A DNA stretch of 11,805 nucleotides, from assembly GCA_035406685.1 (NCBI GenBank), contig DAONLM010000090.1, positions 1-11,805 on the forward strand. Direction: 5' to 3'. Positions 6,827-11,805 of the stretch are shown here, piece after piece (within the stretch, counting starts at the first letter, position 1; the number at the start of each line of letters is the position of its first letter). This DNA is from DAONLM01 sp035406685. Lineage in GTDB: Bacteria; Spirochaetota; GWE2-31-10; MWDO01. Made by a program: the position numbers and the translations under genes. The notes under the pieces were generated by a model. It saw nothing but the letters and a program-made list of their open reading frames with translations. It was not told the DNA's origin and made no database searches.

Positions 6827-8203
6827 ATGAAAAAGAGTATATTTTTAGTAATTTTTGTATTATTATTACTATTTTCTCTTGCTTCGCAGGAGACTACGAC
6901 AATTGAATTTGAAGCAAACATCATAACAGCAGAAGGATCTATTCCGCCTGATGAACTTGTTATGTTTATAATAGGTCCTCGTTCATCATCTTCGCCTATT
7001 ATAAAGGGTGTCGGCAAGGTAGGTGTTGAATTTAATTCTTATCAAAATTTTGCAGGGAAAATAAAGGTAAAAATTTCTGACATGTTAGAATCACCTGATC
7101 GTAAAACCTATAATATTATTCTACCAGATGGTAAAAAAGTTTCAGAACTTGAGTATACCTTTTATTTTACTCCTGGCAAAACAAAGACAAAACAATATCT
7201 CAGTGGTGATGGAAGTATTAAAGAGATGCCACAATATGCAAAGCCCATTAAGATTGACTATGTAAAAAAAGAGATAGCCACAACTACAACTTCGTCCTCT
7301 ACGACCTCTACTACAACTACAATTGCAAAAGTACCAGAAGACACTGAAACTATTAAATTGAATGGTATTGCTTTTACATTAAGAGATATTAAACAGAATA
7401 AATATATCAAGTCTCAAAAAGAGGGAATTCTTGTTTCACCAACCTCTATTACTGTTGATTCTAATTTCATACCATTAAAAACTGGTGAGATAGTAAAATT
7501 CAATGATGAAAAAGGATATCTTGTTTCTGCTATTCTTGCTTCAGATGTTACTGTAAAAATAGGAAAATATTCAATTACTTTTAAAGGCAATACAGTGATG
7601 AATTTTGATAGAAGTATTACTGGAAATATTTTTTATATTGCCGGTGGTTATCTAAAGAATGATCATACTTTTGAAATAGGAAATTATATTGTAAAATGTA
7701 AGGCAGAAGGAAGTAGTATATTGACAGATATCTCCTTCTCTTCGAGTGGTAAAGGGGAAATAACCCAGGTAGTTCTTGCTGAAGAACATACATTTAATAT
7801 TAAAGGAGTAAATTACACTTTTATGAAGGGATCAAGATTTGCCTTTTGGAGCGGTGGAAAAGTTATGAGTGGTATTCTTGCTAAAAATACTGCTGTTACT
7901 ATAGGTGAATATAGTGTAATAGTAAAAGGTAATACAACAGGTTTTGCAACCATGAATTTTGATATGAATGAAAATCTTACAATGGTAATGATAGGAGAGC
8001 CTTCGGCTATTGTAATTGCAGGTAAGAGTATTATTCTTAAACCAGATAGGTATTTTGCAATTCATTCAAATGGTAAGGCAAAATGGGCATATGTAAACCA
8101 GAATGTAGAATTACCAGTAAATGGTGTAAACACTAAAATTGCAGCAGGCCAGAAGATAGAGATGAATGAGAAGGGTGAGATAATTAAGATAATAAATGAT
8201 TAA
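6827..8203 (+). CDS. secreted beta-repeat protein with Thr/Ser linker, 458 aa
   Basis: Unrecognised exported protein. Residues 1-20 form a signal peptide (MKK, hydrophobic core, LAS before Gln21), with no lipobox Cys. Residues 22-145 look like a beta-rich N-terminal domain. Residues 151-166 are a Thr/Ser linker, typical of flexible extracellular spacers. Residues 170-458 are beta-rich with imperfect repeats: 217-261 (ILASDVTVKIGKYSI, FKGN, MNFD) resembles 333-379 (ILAKNTAVTIGEYSV, VKGN, MNFD), and a weaker third copy covers 404-449. A stacked-strand fold is likely but inferred. GGAGG lies six bases before the ATG. It follows the lipoprotein gene and is closed by its own terminator. The two products may act together at the cell surface or in the periplasm; no enzymatic motif is visible. 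Confidence 0.8.
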   Translation: MKKSIFLVIFVLLLLFSLASQETTTIEFEANIITAEGSIPPDELVMFIIGPRSSSSPIIKGVGKVGVEFNSYQNFAGKIKVKISDMLESPDRKTYNIILPDGKKVSELEYTFYFTPGKTKTKQYLSGDGSIKEMPQYAKPIKIDYVKKEIATTTTSSSTTSTTTTIAKVPEDTETIKLNGIAFTLRDIKQNKYIKSQKEGILVSPTSITVDSNFIPLKTGEIVKFNDEKGYLVSAILASDVTVKIGKYSITFKGNTVMNFDRSITGNIFYIAGGYLKNDHTFEIGNYIVKCKAEGSSILTDISFSSSGKGEITQVVLAEEHTFNIKGVNYTFMKGSRFAFWSGGKVMSGILAKNTAVTIGEYSVIVKGNTTGFATMNFDMNENLTMVMIGEPSAIVIAGKSIILKPDRYFAIHSNGKAKWAYVNQNVELPVNGVNTKIAAGQKIEMNEKGEIIKIIND

Positions 8204-8210
8204 TTATAAT

Positions 8211-8237
8211 AAAGGCTACCACTACTGGTAGCCTTTT
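8211..8237. terminator. intrinsic terminator between convergent genes
   Basis: AAAGGCTACCA (8211-8221) pairs perfectly with TGGTAGCCTTT (8226-8236) around CTAC. It follows the 458-aa gene by seven bases. It shares the AAAGGCT...AGCCTTT design with 858-890 and can act for galU from the other side, as its minus-strand flank is TTTATT. Confidence 0.8.
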
Positions 8238-8287
8238 AAAAATATAATTTAAATTTTAATTTTTTTAAAGGATATTTTACTGGCATT

Positions 8288-8317
8288 AAATATTTTTTTA
8301 CTCTCTAAAAAATATTT
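8288..8317 (-). terminator. A/T-only inverted repeat downstream of galU (weak terminator candidate)
   Basis: AAATATTTTTT (8288-8298) pairs with AAAAAATATTT (8307-8317) around an 8-base loop. It lies 35 bases past the galU stop. An all-A/T stem is weak, so the hairpin at 8211-8237 is the likelier terminator. Confidence 0.25.
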
Positions 8318-8351
8318 TTAAAAATTTATTCTCAATCTAAAATAATTAATT

Positions 8352-9212
8352 TTAACAATTTTTAGGAATGTAATTTTTAAGAATTTTTAAAACCTCCTCT
8401 TTTAAATCATCTCTTGTTAAAGCATACTTTATAATCCCATTTAAATATCCAATCTTATCACCAACATCCACTCTTTCTCCAGAAATTTCAGTGGCAAATA
8501 ATTTTCCAGTATTAGCAAGTTTATTAATGGCATTTATATGATAAAACTCCCCTTTTTGATGATACTTATAATCTTCAATAAGATAATCGAGTAATTCTTT
8601 GGTAAAAAGATATCTTCCAATAGAGATCATTTTACTTGGTTCTTTACCTTTTGCTGGTTTTTCAATTATTGATTTTACTCTTAAAAAATTCTCTTTTAAT
8701 TCATAATCAATTACCCCATATCTTGATACATCTTCTCCTTCAAGATTTTCTACAGCAAGAATAGAGCATTTTGTTTTATCATAGAGATCTATCATTTTTT
8801 TAGTCAATGGTGGATTGCTAAAAACAAGATCATCTGGATATGCCACAACAAAAGGATCATTTCCTATAAAATCTTTACATATGAGTATAGCATGTCCTGT
8901 TCCAAGCATTTCTTTTTGTCTGACAAAATATATTTCTATATCCCTCGGTTTTATTAAATCAAGTTTCTTTGCATCATTCTCTTTTTTAAAAATAGTTTCT
9001 AATTCCACTTCTCTATCAAAATAATCTTCAAGAATCTTTTTTCTTCTACTTGTTACTATTAAGATATCTTTTATTCCGGCTTGAATAAATTCATCCACTA
9101 TAAAGTCAATAGCAGGTTTATCTATTAATGGAAACATCTCTTTTGGAACAGTTTTTGTTGCGGGTAAAAATCTTGTCCCATATCCAGCAGCAATTATTAT
9201 ACCTTTTATCAT
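8352..9212 (-). CDS. galU: UTP-glucose-1-phosphate uridylyltransferase
   Basis: GalU makes UDP-glucose from UTP and glucose 1-phosphate in the cytoplasm, feeding glycolipid, polysaccharide and envelope sugar synthesis. The 286 aa are close to the usual bacterial length. The nucleotide-binding signature AAGYGTRFLPATK (8-20) is followed by PKEM (23-26) and DKP (31-33). Further family landmarks are QKEMLGTGHAI (99-109), PDD (126-128), RYGVID (164-169), EKP (184-186), IGRYLF (198-203) and DVGDKIGY (249-256). The segment GEFYHINAI (221-229) differs from the common LTDAI form. AAGGGAGA lies a few bases before the ATG. It follows the TPM-domain gene on the same strand with a 58-base gap and no clear terminator, so both are probably transcribed from the promoter near 10234-10262. 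Confidence 0.93.
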   Translation of the reverse strand: MIKGIIIAAGYGTRFLPATKTVPKEMFPLIDKPAIDFIVDEFIQAGIKDILIVTSRRKKILEDYFDREVELETIFKKENDAKKLDLIKPRDIEIYFVRQKEMLGTGHAILICKDFIGNDPFVVAYPDDLVFSNPPLTKKMIDLYDKTKCSILAVENLEGEDVSRYGVIDYELKENFLRVKSIIEKPAKGKEPSKMISIGRYLFTKELLDYLIEDYKYHQKGEFYHINAINKLANTGKLFATEISGERVDVGDKIGYLNGIIKYALTRDDLKEEVLKILKNYIPKNC

Positions 9213-9270
9213 TCTTTCTCCCTTGATATGATTTTTAGAATTTTGATTTATTTAAAAATAAAATATATGA

Positions 9271-10212
9271 TTACCAATCTCCTGATGCACCGCCACCCCC
9301 AAAGTCTCCACCGCCACCAGAAAATCCGTCAAATCCACTATCTGAGTCCCCCCAACCGCCAGATGATGAGGAGTAATCATTCCAGCCACCAAAGAATCTA
9401 CCAGAATCATAACTCCCAGAAGAGCCAATAATAATAGAATGTCCAAAGTTTAAAATAAATAAGCCAATCATAAAAGCAAATAAAAACAAAAAAAATAATA
9501 TCTGAAATAAAAAACCAGCAATTAAGAATCCAATAATTGATAAAATAAAACAAGAAATAAAACCTAATATTTTATTTATTTTTGATGAAATTTTTTTAAA
9601 AATCAGTGAAATAAAAATAGCGAAAATAAATCCTAATATAAATGTTAAATAAGGATGTCTTATTTGTTTTAAATAATAATTTTTTTTATAAGAATTATAG
9701 TTATATGTGGTAATATCTGTATTAGATCTATTTTCAGTCAGTTCTCCACCAGTTTCTTTTATTATTTGATATAAGGCATTTTTTATACCACTGTAATAAT
9801 CACCATTTCTAAATGCGGGTTTAATTATTCTTTCGATTATTAAAAAACTCTCTGCATCAGTGAGTTCTGATTCAAGCCCATATCCCACTTCTATTCTTAT
9901 TTTTCTATCACCCATTGAGACTAAAATTATTATACCATCATCAAAATCTTTTCTTCCTATTTTCCATTTTTCCGCAAGTTTAATAGAGTATTCTTCAATA
10001 GGGTATCCTTCAAGAGAAGGAATAATAACAACCACCATCTGATGCTGGGTTTTCTCTTCATAATTTTTAAGTATTGATTCTAAGTCGATTATCTGTGAAT
10101 TAGTTAATGTTCCAGTTTTATCCACAACTCTACCGGTTAATTGTGGAAAATTTTGAGAAAAAAGAAAAGAGGTAACCATAAAAATAAAAACATAAAGCAT
10201 CTTTTTGTTCAT
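9271..10212 (-). CDS. TPM-domain (YgcG-type) membrane protein
   Basis: The 313 aa start with a signal peptide (residues 1-20, ending LFSQ). The TPM domain follows (about 22-155), with GRVVDKTGTLT (27-37), the hydrophobic strand MVVVIIPSLEG (59-69), DDGIIILVSMGDRKIRIEVGYGLE (91-114) and a C-terminal helix region. Two or three membrane helices lie between 188 and 257. The C-terminus (264-313) is a Gly/Ser/Asp-rich tail ending GGGGDFGGGGASGDW. This order and tail are typical of the YgcG family, which is widespread in bacterial envelopes with poorly defined function; related TPM domains act in photosystem repair. AAGGA lies just before the ATG, a TTGACA promoter is close upstream, and galU is downstream in the probable operon. 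Confidence 0.88.
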   Translation of the reverse strand: MNKKMLYVFIFMVTSFLFSQNFPQLTGRVVDKTGTLTNSQIIDLESILKNYEEKTQHQMVVVIIPSLEGYPIEEYSIKLAEKWKIGRKDFDDGIIILVSMGDRKIRIEVGYGLESELTDAESFLIIERIIKPAFRNGDYYSGIKNALYQIIKETGGELTENRSNTDITTYNYNSYKKNYYLKQIRHPYLTFILGFIFAIFISLIFKKISSKINKILGFISCFILSIIGFLIAGFLFQILFFLFLFAFMIGLFILNFGHSIIIGSSGSYDSGRFFGGWNDYSSSSGGWGDSDSGFDGFSGGGGDFGGGGASGDW

Positions 10213-10233
10213 AAATATATCCTTGTAAATATA

Positions 10234-10262
10234 AATATATTAAAATAAACTATTTTTGTCAA
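10234..10262 (-). promoter_or_regulatory. sigma-70-type promoter of the TPM-galU operon
   Basis: On the minus strand TTGACA (10262-10257) and TATATT (10239-10234) are separated by 17 bases, a near-consensus promoter. The likely start is near 10227, very close to the ATG at 10212. The repeated 22-base motif lies 15 bases upstream. Confidence 0.7.
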
Positions 10263-10277
10263 AAAAAATTAAAAATT

Positions 10278-10299
10278 GGTGCGATTTTATTTTTAGGCA
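10278..10299 (-). repeat. 22-base motif, right copy, upstream of a promoter
   Basis: The reverse complement reads TGCCTAAAAATAAAAT, then C, then GCACC, and matches 104-125 at 21 of 22 positions. It points toward the TPM-galU promoter. The position resembles an activator or repressor site just upstream of a -35 box. Confidence 0.45.
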
Positions 10300-10393
10300 G
10301 ATAAAAGATATAATTATCCCATTGTTAATTTTGTTTGAGAAAATATGGTAGCAGGCTTATTTATTTTTCGAGTAGAATTTTAAACAAATTCAA

Positions 10394-10933
10394 TCAATAA
10401 TAGGTCTCAAAGCCTATTACCTGGTAGCAATCGTTGTAAATTGCTTTATAAAATGGTGTAAAATTCCCTTTAAAGTGGGACAATTCTCTGCTCTTTCCCC
10501 ACCTCTTTACCCCTGTCACTTTCAACCATAACCACAATGTTACAAGGCTGCATTTTTTCTCAAATCCAAGCATCCCCATTTTCTCATATTCCTCAATAAA
10601 TACCTGAAGAATAAATCTCAATAATTTTGCCATGCTGAAAAAATTTAGATCAGCATGGATTTTCTTTAAAAATCGATAATCCTCCTTCTGTAAATAAAAA
10701 TGTATAGAGGCGTCAGCATTTATTCTTTCGTAAACATTCTCATCCTCATGACCAAAACAGTATCTTTTCTTCACTCTATCAGAAAACTTTTGTAATACAT
10801 AAAAAATGAGTTTAGAAAGAGAAATGTTTTCTTTTTTTGCTATCTTTGAAAGTTTTTCCTTCATCTTTGAAGTAGTTACAAAATGTAATTCATGGTAATC
10901 ATTATTTTTACAATTTAAAATTGTCTTATTCAT
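10394..10933 (-). CDS. small protein with two predicted ribbon-helix-helix segments, 179 aa
   Basis: Family not recognised. Residues 14-50 look like a ribbon-helix-helix: strand ELHFVTTS, then helix KMKEKLSKIAKKE, turn NIS and helix LSKLIFYVLQKF. Residues 74-116 repeat the pattern: strand ASIHFYLQ, helix KEDYRFLKKIHADL and helix SMAKLLRFILQVFIEEY. The Cys- and Trp-containing tail (120-179) resembles nothing I know. A tandem arrangement could let one chain act like an RHH dimer and bind DNA, which is inference. The ribosome binding site is poor (AAGAAG). Upstream are the 25-base repeat (10952-10976) and tandem 8-base repeats (10979-10994), plausible autoregulatory sites. Its base composition looks less A/T-biased than its neighbours', which may indicate transfer. 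It is divergent from the tRNA operon. Confidence 0.7.
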   Translation of the reverse strand: MNKTILNCKNNDYHELHFVTTSKMKEKLSKIAKKENISLSKLIFYVLQKFSDRVKKRYCFGHEDENVYERINADASIHFYLQKEDYRFLKKIHADLNFFSMAKLLRFILQVFIEEYEKMGMLGFEKKCSLVTLWLWLKVTGVKRWGKSRELSHFKGNFTPFYKAIYNDCYQVIGFETYY

Positions 10934-10951
10934 AAAAAACTTCTTGCTTCT

Positions 10952-10976
10952 AAAAAAATATTTCTATATATTAATC
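10952..10976 (-). repeat. 25-base repeat, right copy, in a promoter region
   Basis: This sequence is identical to 25-49 and ends 19 bases from the ATG at 10933. It contains TATATA/TATAGA on the minus strand. The pair of copies lies before two minus-strand genes about 10.9 kb apart. Confidence 0.6.
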
Positions 10977-10978
10977 GC

Positions 10979-10994
10979 CTTGACACCTTGACAC
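10979..10994. promoter_or_regulatory. tandem 8-base direct repeat (operator candidate)
   Basis: CTTGACAC occurs twice with no gap (10979-10986, 10987-10994), directly next to the 25-base repeat. Tandem short repeats are typical RHH-protein operators, and the neighbouring gene encodes a predicted RHH-like protein. Each copy also contains TTGACA, so the site could instead be a pair of -35 boxes facing the tRNA operon. Confidence 0.4.
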
Positions 10995-11012
10995 AATTTT
11001 TACTTTTTTTTA

Positions 11013-11041
11013 TTGACAATATTTATTTTTTTTGATAAATA
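11013..11041 (+). promoter_or_regulatory. promoter of the tRNA operon
   Basis: TTGACA (11013-11018) is followed by 17 bases and TAAATA (11036-11041); GATAAA at 11034 is an alternative -10 box. The first tRNA begins at 11054. Confidence 0.55.
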
Positions 11042-11053
11042 GTCTCTCAAATA

Positions 11054-11129
11054 CGGGATGTGGCCTAGTCCGGTTCAAGGCGACTGCTTTGGGAGCAGTA
11101 AATCGGGGGTTCAAATCCCTCCATCCCGA
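11054..11129 (+). tRNA. tRNA-Pro (anticodon UGG)
   Basis: Acceptor CGGGATG pairs with CATCCCG. The anticodon stem ACTGC/GCAGT holds the loop TTTGGGA. The T arm is GGGGG-TTCAAAT-CCCTC. Discriminator A; no encoded CCA. First gene of a six-tRNA cluster. Confidence 0.95.
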
Positions 11130-11141
11130 TTAAAAATAAAA

Positions 11142-11215
11142 GCGTCAGTAGCTCAGGTGGATAGAGCAACAGCCTTCTAAGCTGTGGGTCCCGCGTTCGA
11201 GTCGTGGCTGACGCA
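11142..11215 (+). tRNA. tRNA-Arg (anticodon UCU)
   Basis: Acceptor GCGTCAG pairs with CTGACGC. The anticodon stem ACAGC/GCTGT holds the loop CTTCTAA. The T arm is CCGCG-TTCGAGT-CGTGG. Discriminator A; no encoded CCA. It reads AGA/AGG. Confidence 0.95.
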
Positions 11216-11227
11216 ATTTTTTATTAT

Positions 11228-11300
11228 GGTGAACGTAGTTCAGCGGTAGAGCGCCAGTCTGTGGAACTGGTTGTCGCGGGTTCAAATCCCGTCGTTCACC
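11228..11300 (+). tRNA. tRNA-His (anticodon GUG)
   Basis: Acceptor GTGAACG pairs with CGTTCAC, with the extra G at -1 (11228) facing C73 (11300), the His identity element. The anticodon stem CCAGT/ACTGG holds CTGTGGA. No encoded CCA. Confidence 0.95.
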
Positions 11301-11316
11301 CATTTAGAGAAAAAGG

Positions 11317-11390
11317 GCGTTCGTAGCTCAGATGGATAGAGTACCGGACTTCGAATCCGAGGGTCGCAGGTTCGAGTCCTGCCGGACGCG
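11317..11390 (+). tRNA. tRNA-Arg (anticodon UCG)
   Basis: Acceptor GCGTTCG pairs with CGGACGC (one T-G pair). The anticodon loop is CTTCGAA and the T arm GCAGG-TTCGAGT-CCTGC. Discriminator G. The outermost anticodon-stem pair would be C27-A43, a mismatch; the other four pairs are sound. Confidence 0.92.
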
Positions 11391-11411
11391 TGAAAATAAT
11401 GTTAAATATAA

Positions 11412-11484
11412 GGGCCGTTAGCTCAGCTGGTAGAGCAGCAGACTCTTAATCTGCGGGTCAAAGGTTCGATCCCTTTACGGCTCA
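11412..11484 (+). tRNA. tRNA-Lys (anticodon CUU)
   Basis: Acceptor GGGCCGT pairs with ACGGCTC (one G-T pair). The anticodon stem GCAGA/TCTGC holds CTCTTAA. The T arm is AAAGG-TTCGATC-CCTTT. Discriminator A; no encoded CCA. Confidence 0.95.
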
Positions 11485-11497
11485 ATTATAGAGATAA

Positions 11498-11579
11498 GCG
11501 AATGTGGTGGAACTGGCAGACACGCTAGACTTAGGATCTAGTGCCGTAAGGTATGGGGGTTCAACTCCCCCCATTCGCA
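11498..11579 (+). tRNA. tRNA-Leu (anticodon UAG)
   Basis: Acceptor GCGAATG pairs with CATTCGC. The anticodon stem CTAGA/TCTAG holds CTTAGGA. A long variable arm (class II) lies before the T arm GGGGG-TTCAACT-CCCCC. Discriminator A; no encoded CCA. Last gene of the cluster. Confidence 0.95.
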
Positions 11580-11592
11580 GGTAGCAATATAT

Positions 11593-11614
11593 AACCAACT
11601 TTTTTATGCTGGTT
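11593..11614 (+). terminator. weak hairpin after the tRNA cluster
   Basis: AACCA (11593-11597) can pair with TGGTT (11610-11614) around a T-rich loop. It lacks a following T-run, so it is a poor terminator. No better candidate lies before 11746. Confidence 0.2.
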
Positions 11615-11746
11615 AAATATACGATAGTTTGTATTGTTAAATCTAAATATCTGTCTCACTGAATAATAAAAGAAAAGAGATATCCACCTGTTATTTTATA
11701 TTAGCAGAATTACCATTATAAAAAAACAAAATTAAAAAATGTTATT

Positions 11747-11805
11747 CTATTCTTCTATCTTAAAAAAAGAGATTTTATCATTCATCTCCTGTGAATCCTT
11801 AATAC
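11747..11805 (-). CDS. 3' end of a possible gene entering from the right (partial)
   Basis: A reading frame is open on the minus strand from the window edge to a TAG at 11749-11747. It encodes a tail ending KISFFKIEE. With only about 18 codons visible it could be chance, and the product cannot be named. It would be convergent with the tRNA operon. Confidence 0.35.
   Translation of the reverse strand, partial: IKDSQEMNDKISFFKIEE

Noticed and set aside
6712..7017. Minus-strand open frame over the start of the 458-aa gene
   Set aside because: It covers a clear terminator, ribosome binding site and signal peptide on the plus strand.
8281..8296. Second TGGCAT followed by a T-rich stretch, resembling the element at 6075
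   Set aside because: No C at the -12 position and no plus-strand gene follows; the convergent galU end lies downstream.
9228..9446. Open frames on both strands over the Gly-rich tail of the TPM protein
   Set aside because: They are by-products of low-complexity Gly/Ser codons; the TPM reading frame has family support to its final GDW.
10376..10392. GAATTT/AAATTC hairpin after the ribbon-helix-helix-like gene as a terminator
   Set aside because: The stem is only six A/T-rich pairs and no T-run follows on the minus strand.
11054..11805. Integration site of a mobile element at the tRNA cluster
   Set aside because: No integrase gene and no repeat of a tRNA 3' end was seen in the window.

Overview
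The window is strongly AT-rich, with long A/T tracts, U-rich hairpin terminators and sigma-70-like promoters spaced by 17 or 18 bases. It looks like chromosomal DNA of a low-GC bacterium with a diderm-type envelope: there is a lipoprotein with a relaxed lipobox, a sigma-54 activator and exported beta-rich proteins. A spirochaete or a similar anaerobic lineage would fit, but nothing here fixes the taxonomy. Six tRNA genes lie at the right end, none encoding the 3' CCA.

Left part (1-900). A minus-strand gene starts at base 7 and leaves the window. Divergent to it is a plus-strand gene for an unrecognised acidic 178-residue protein. That gene has a strong promoter and a terminator-like hairpin inside its 5' leader, which suggests attenuation or a small RNA.

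Centre left (936-5820, minus strand). Three genes overlap end to start and form one operon. They encode a sigma-54-activating response regulator, a multi-pass membrane protein with no kinase domain, and a multi-pass histidine kinase. The regulator and kinase resemble the PrsR/PrsK pair known from PEP-CTERM/exosortase systems. The middle protein looks like a paralogue of the kinase's sensor half that lacks the phospho-accepting His and the ATPase domain. I regard this as the most interesting part of the window.

Centre (5821-8240). The divergent intergenic region holds the operon promoter, a perfect AT-rich palindrome, a sigma-70 promoter and a sigma-54-like -24/-12 element. The element lies just upstream of a lipoprotein gene. 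A gene for a secreted protein with repeated beta-rich segments follows, separated from it by a strong hairpin terminator. These two surface or periplasmic proteins are plausible targets of the regulator; that link is inference.

Right part (8352-11805). A minus-strand pair encodes a TPM-domain membrane protein and GalU (UTP-glucose-1-phosphate uridylyltransferase), probably one operon. Next comes a small protein with two predicted ribbon-helix-helix segments. Its upstream region shares a 25-base sequence with the gene leaving the left edge and carries tandem 8-base direct repeats. Divergent from it is a tRNA operon: Pro(UGG), Arg(UCU), His(GUG), Arg(UCG), Lys(CUU), Leu(UAG). The window closes with the 3' end of a possible minus-strand gene. 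No CRISPR array, insertion sequence or rRNA was seen.
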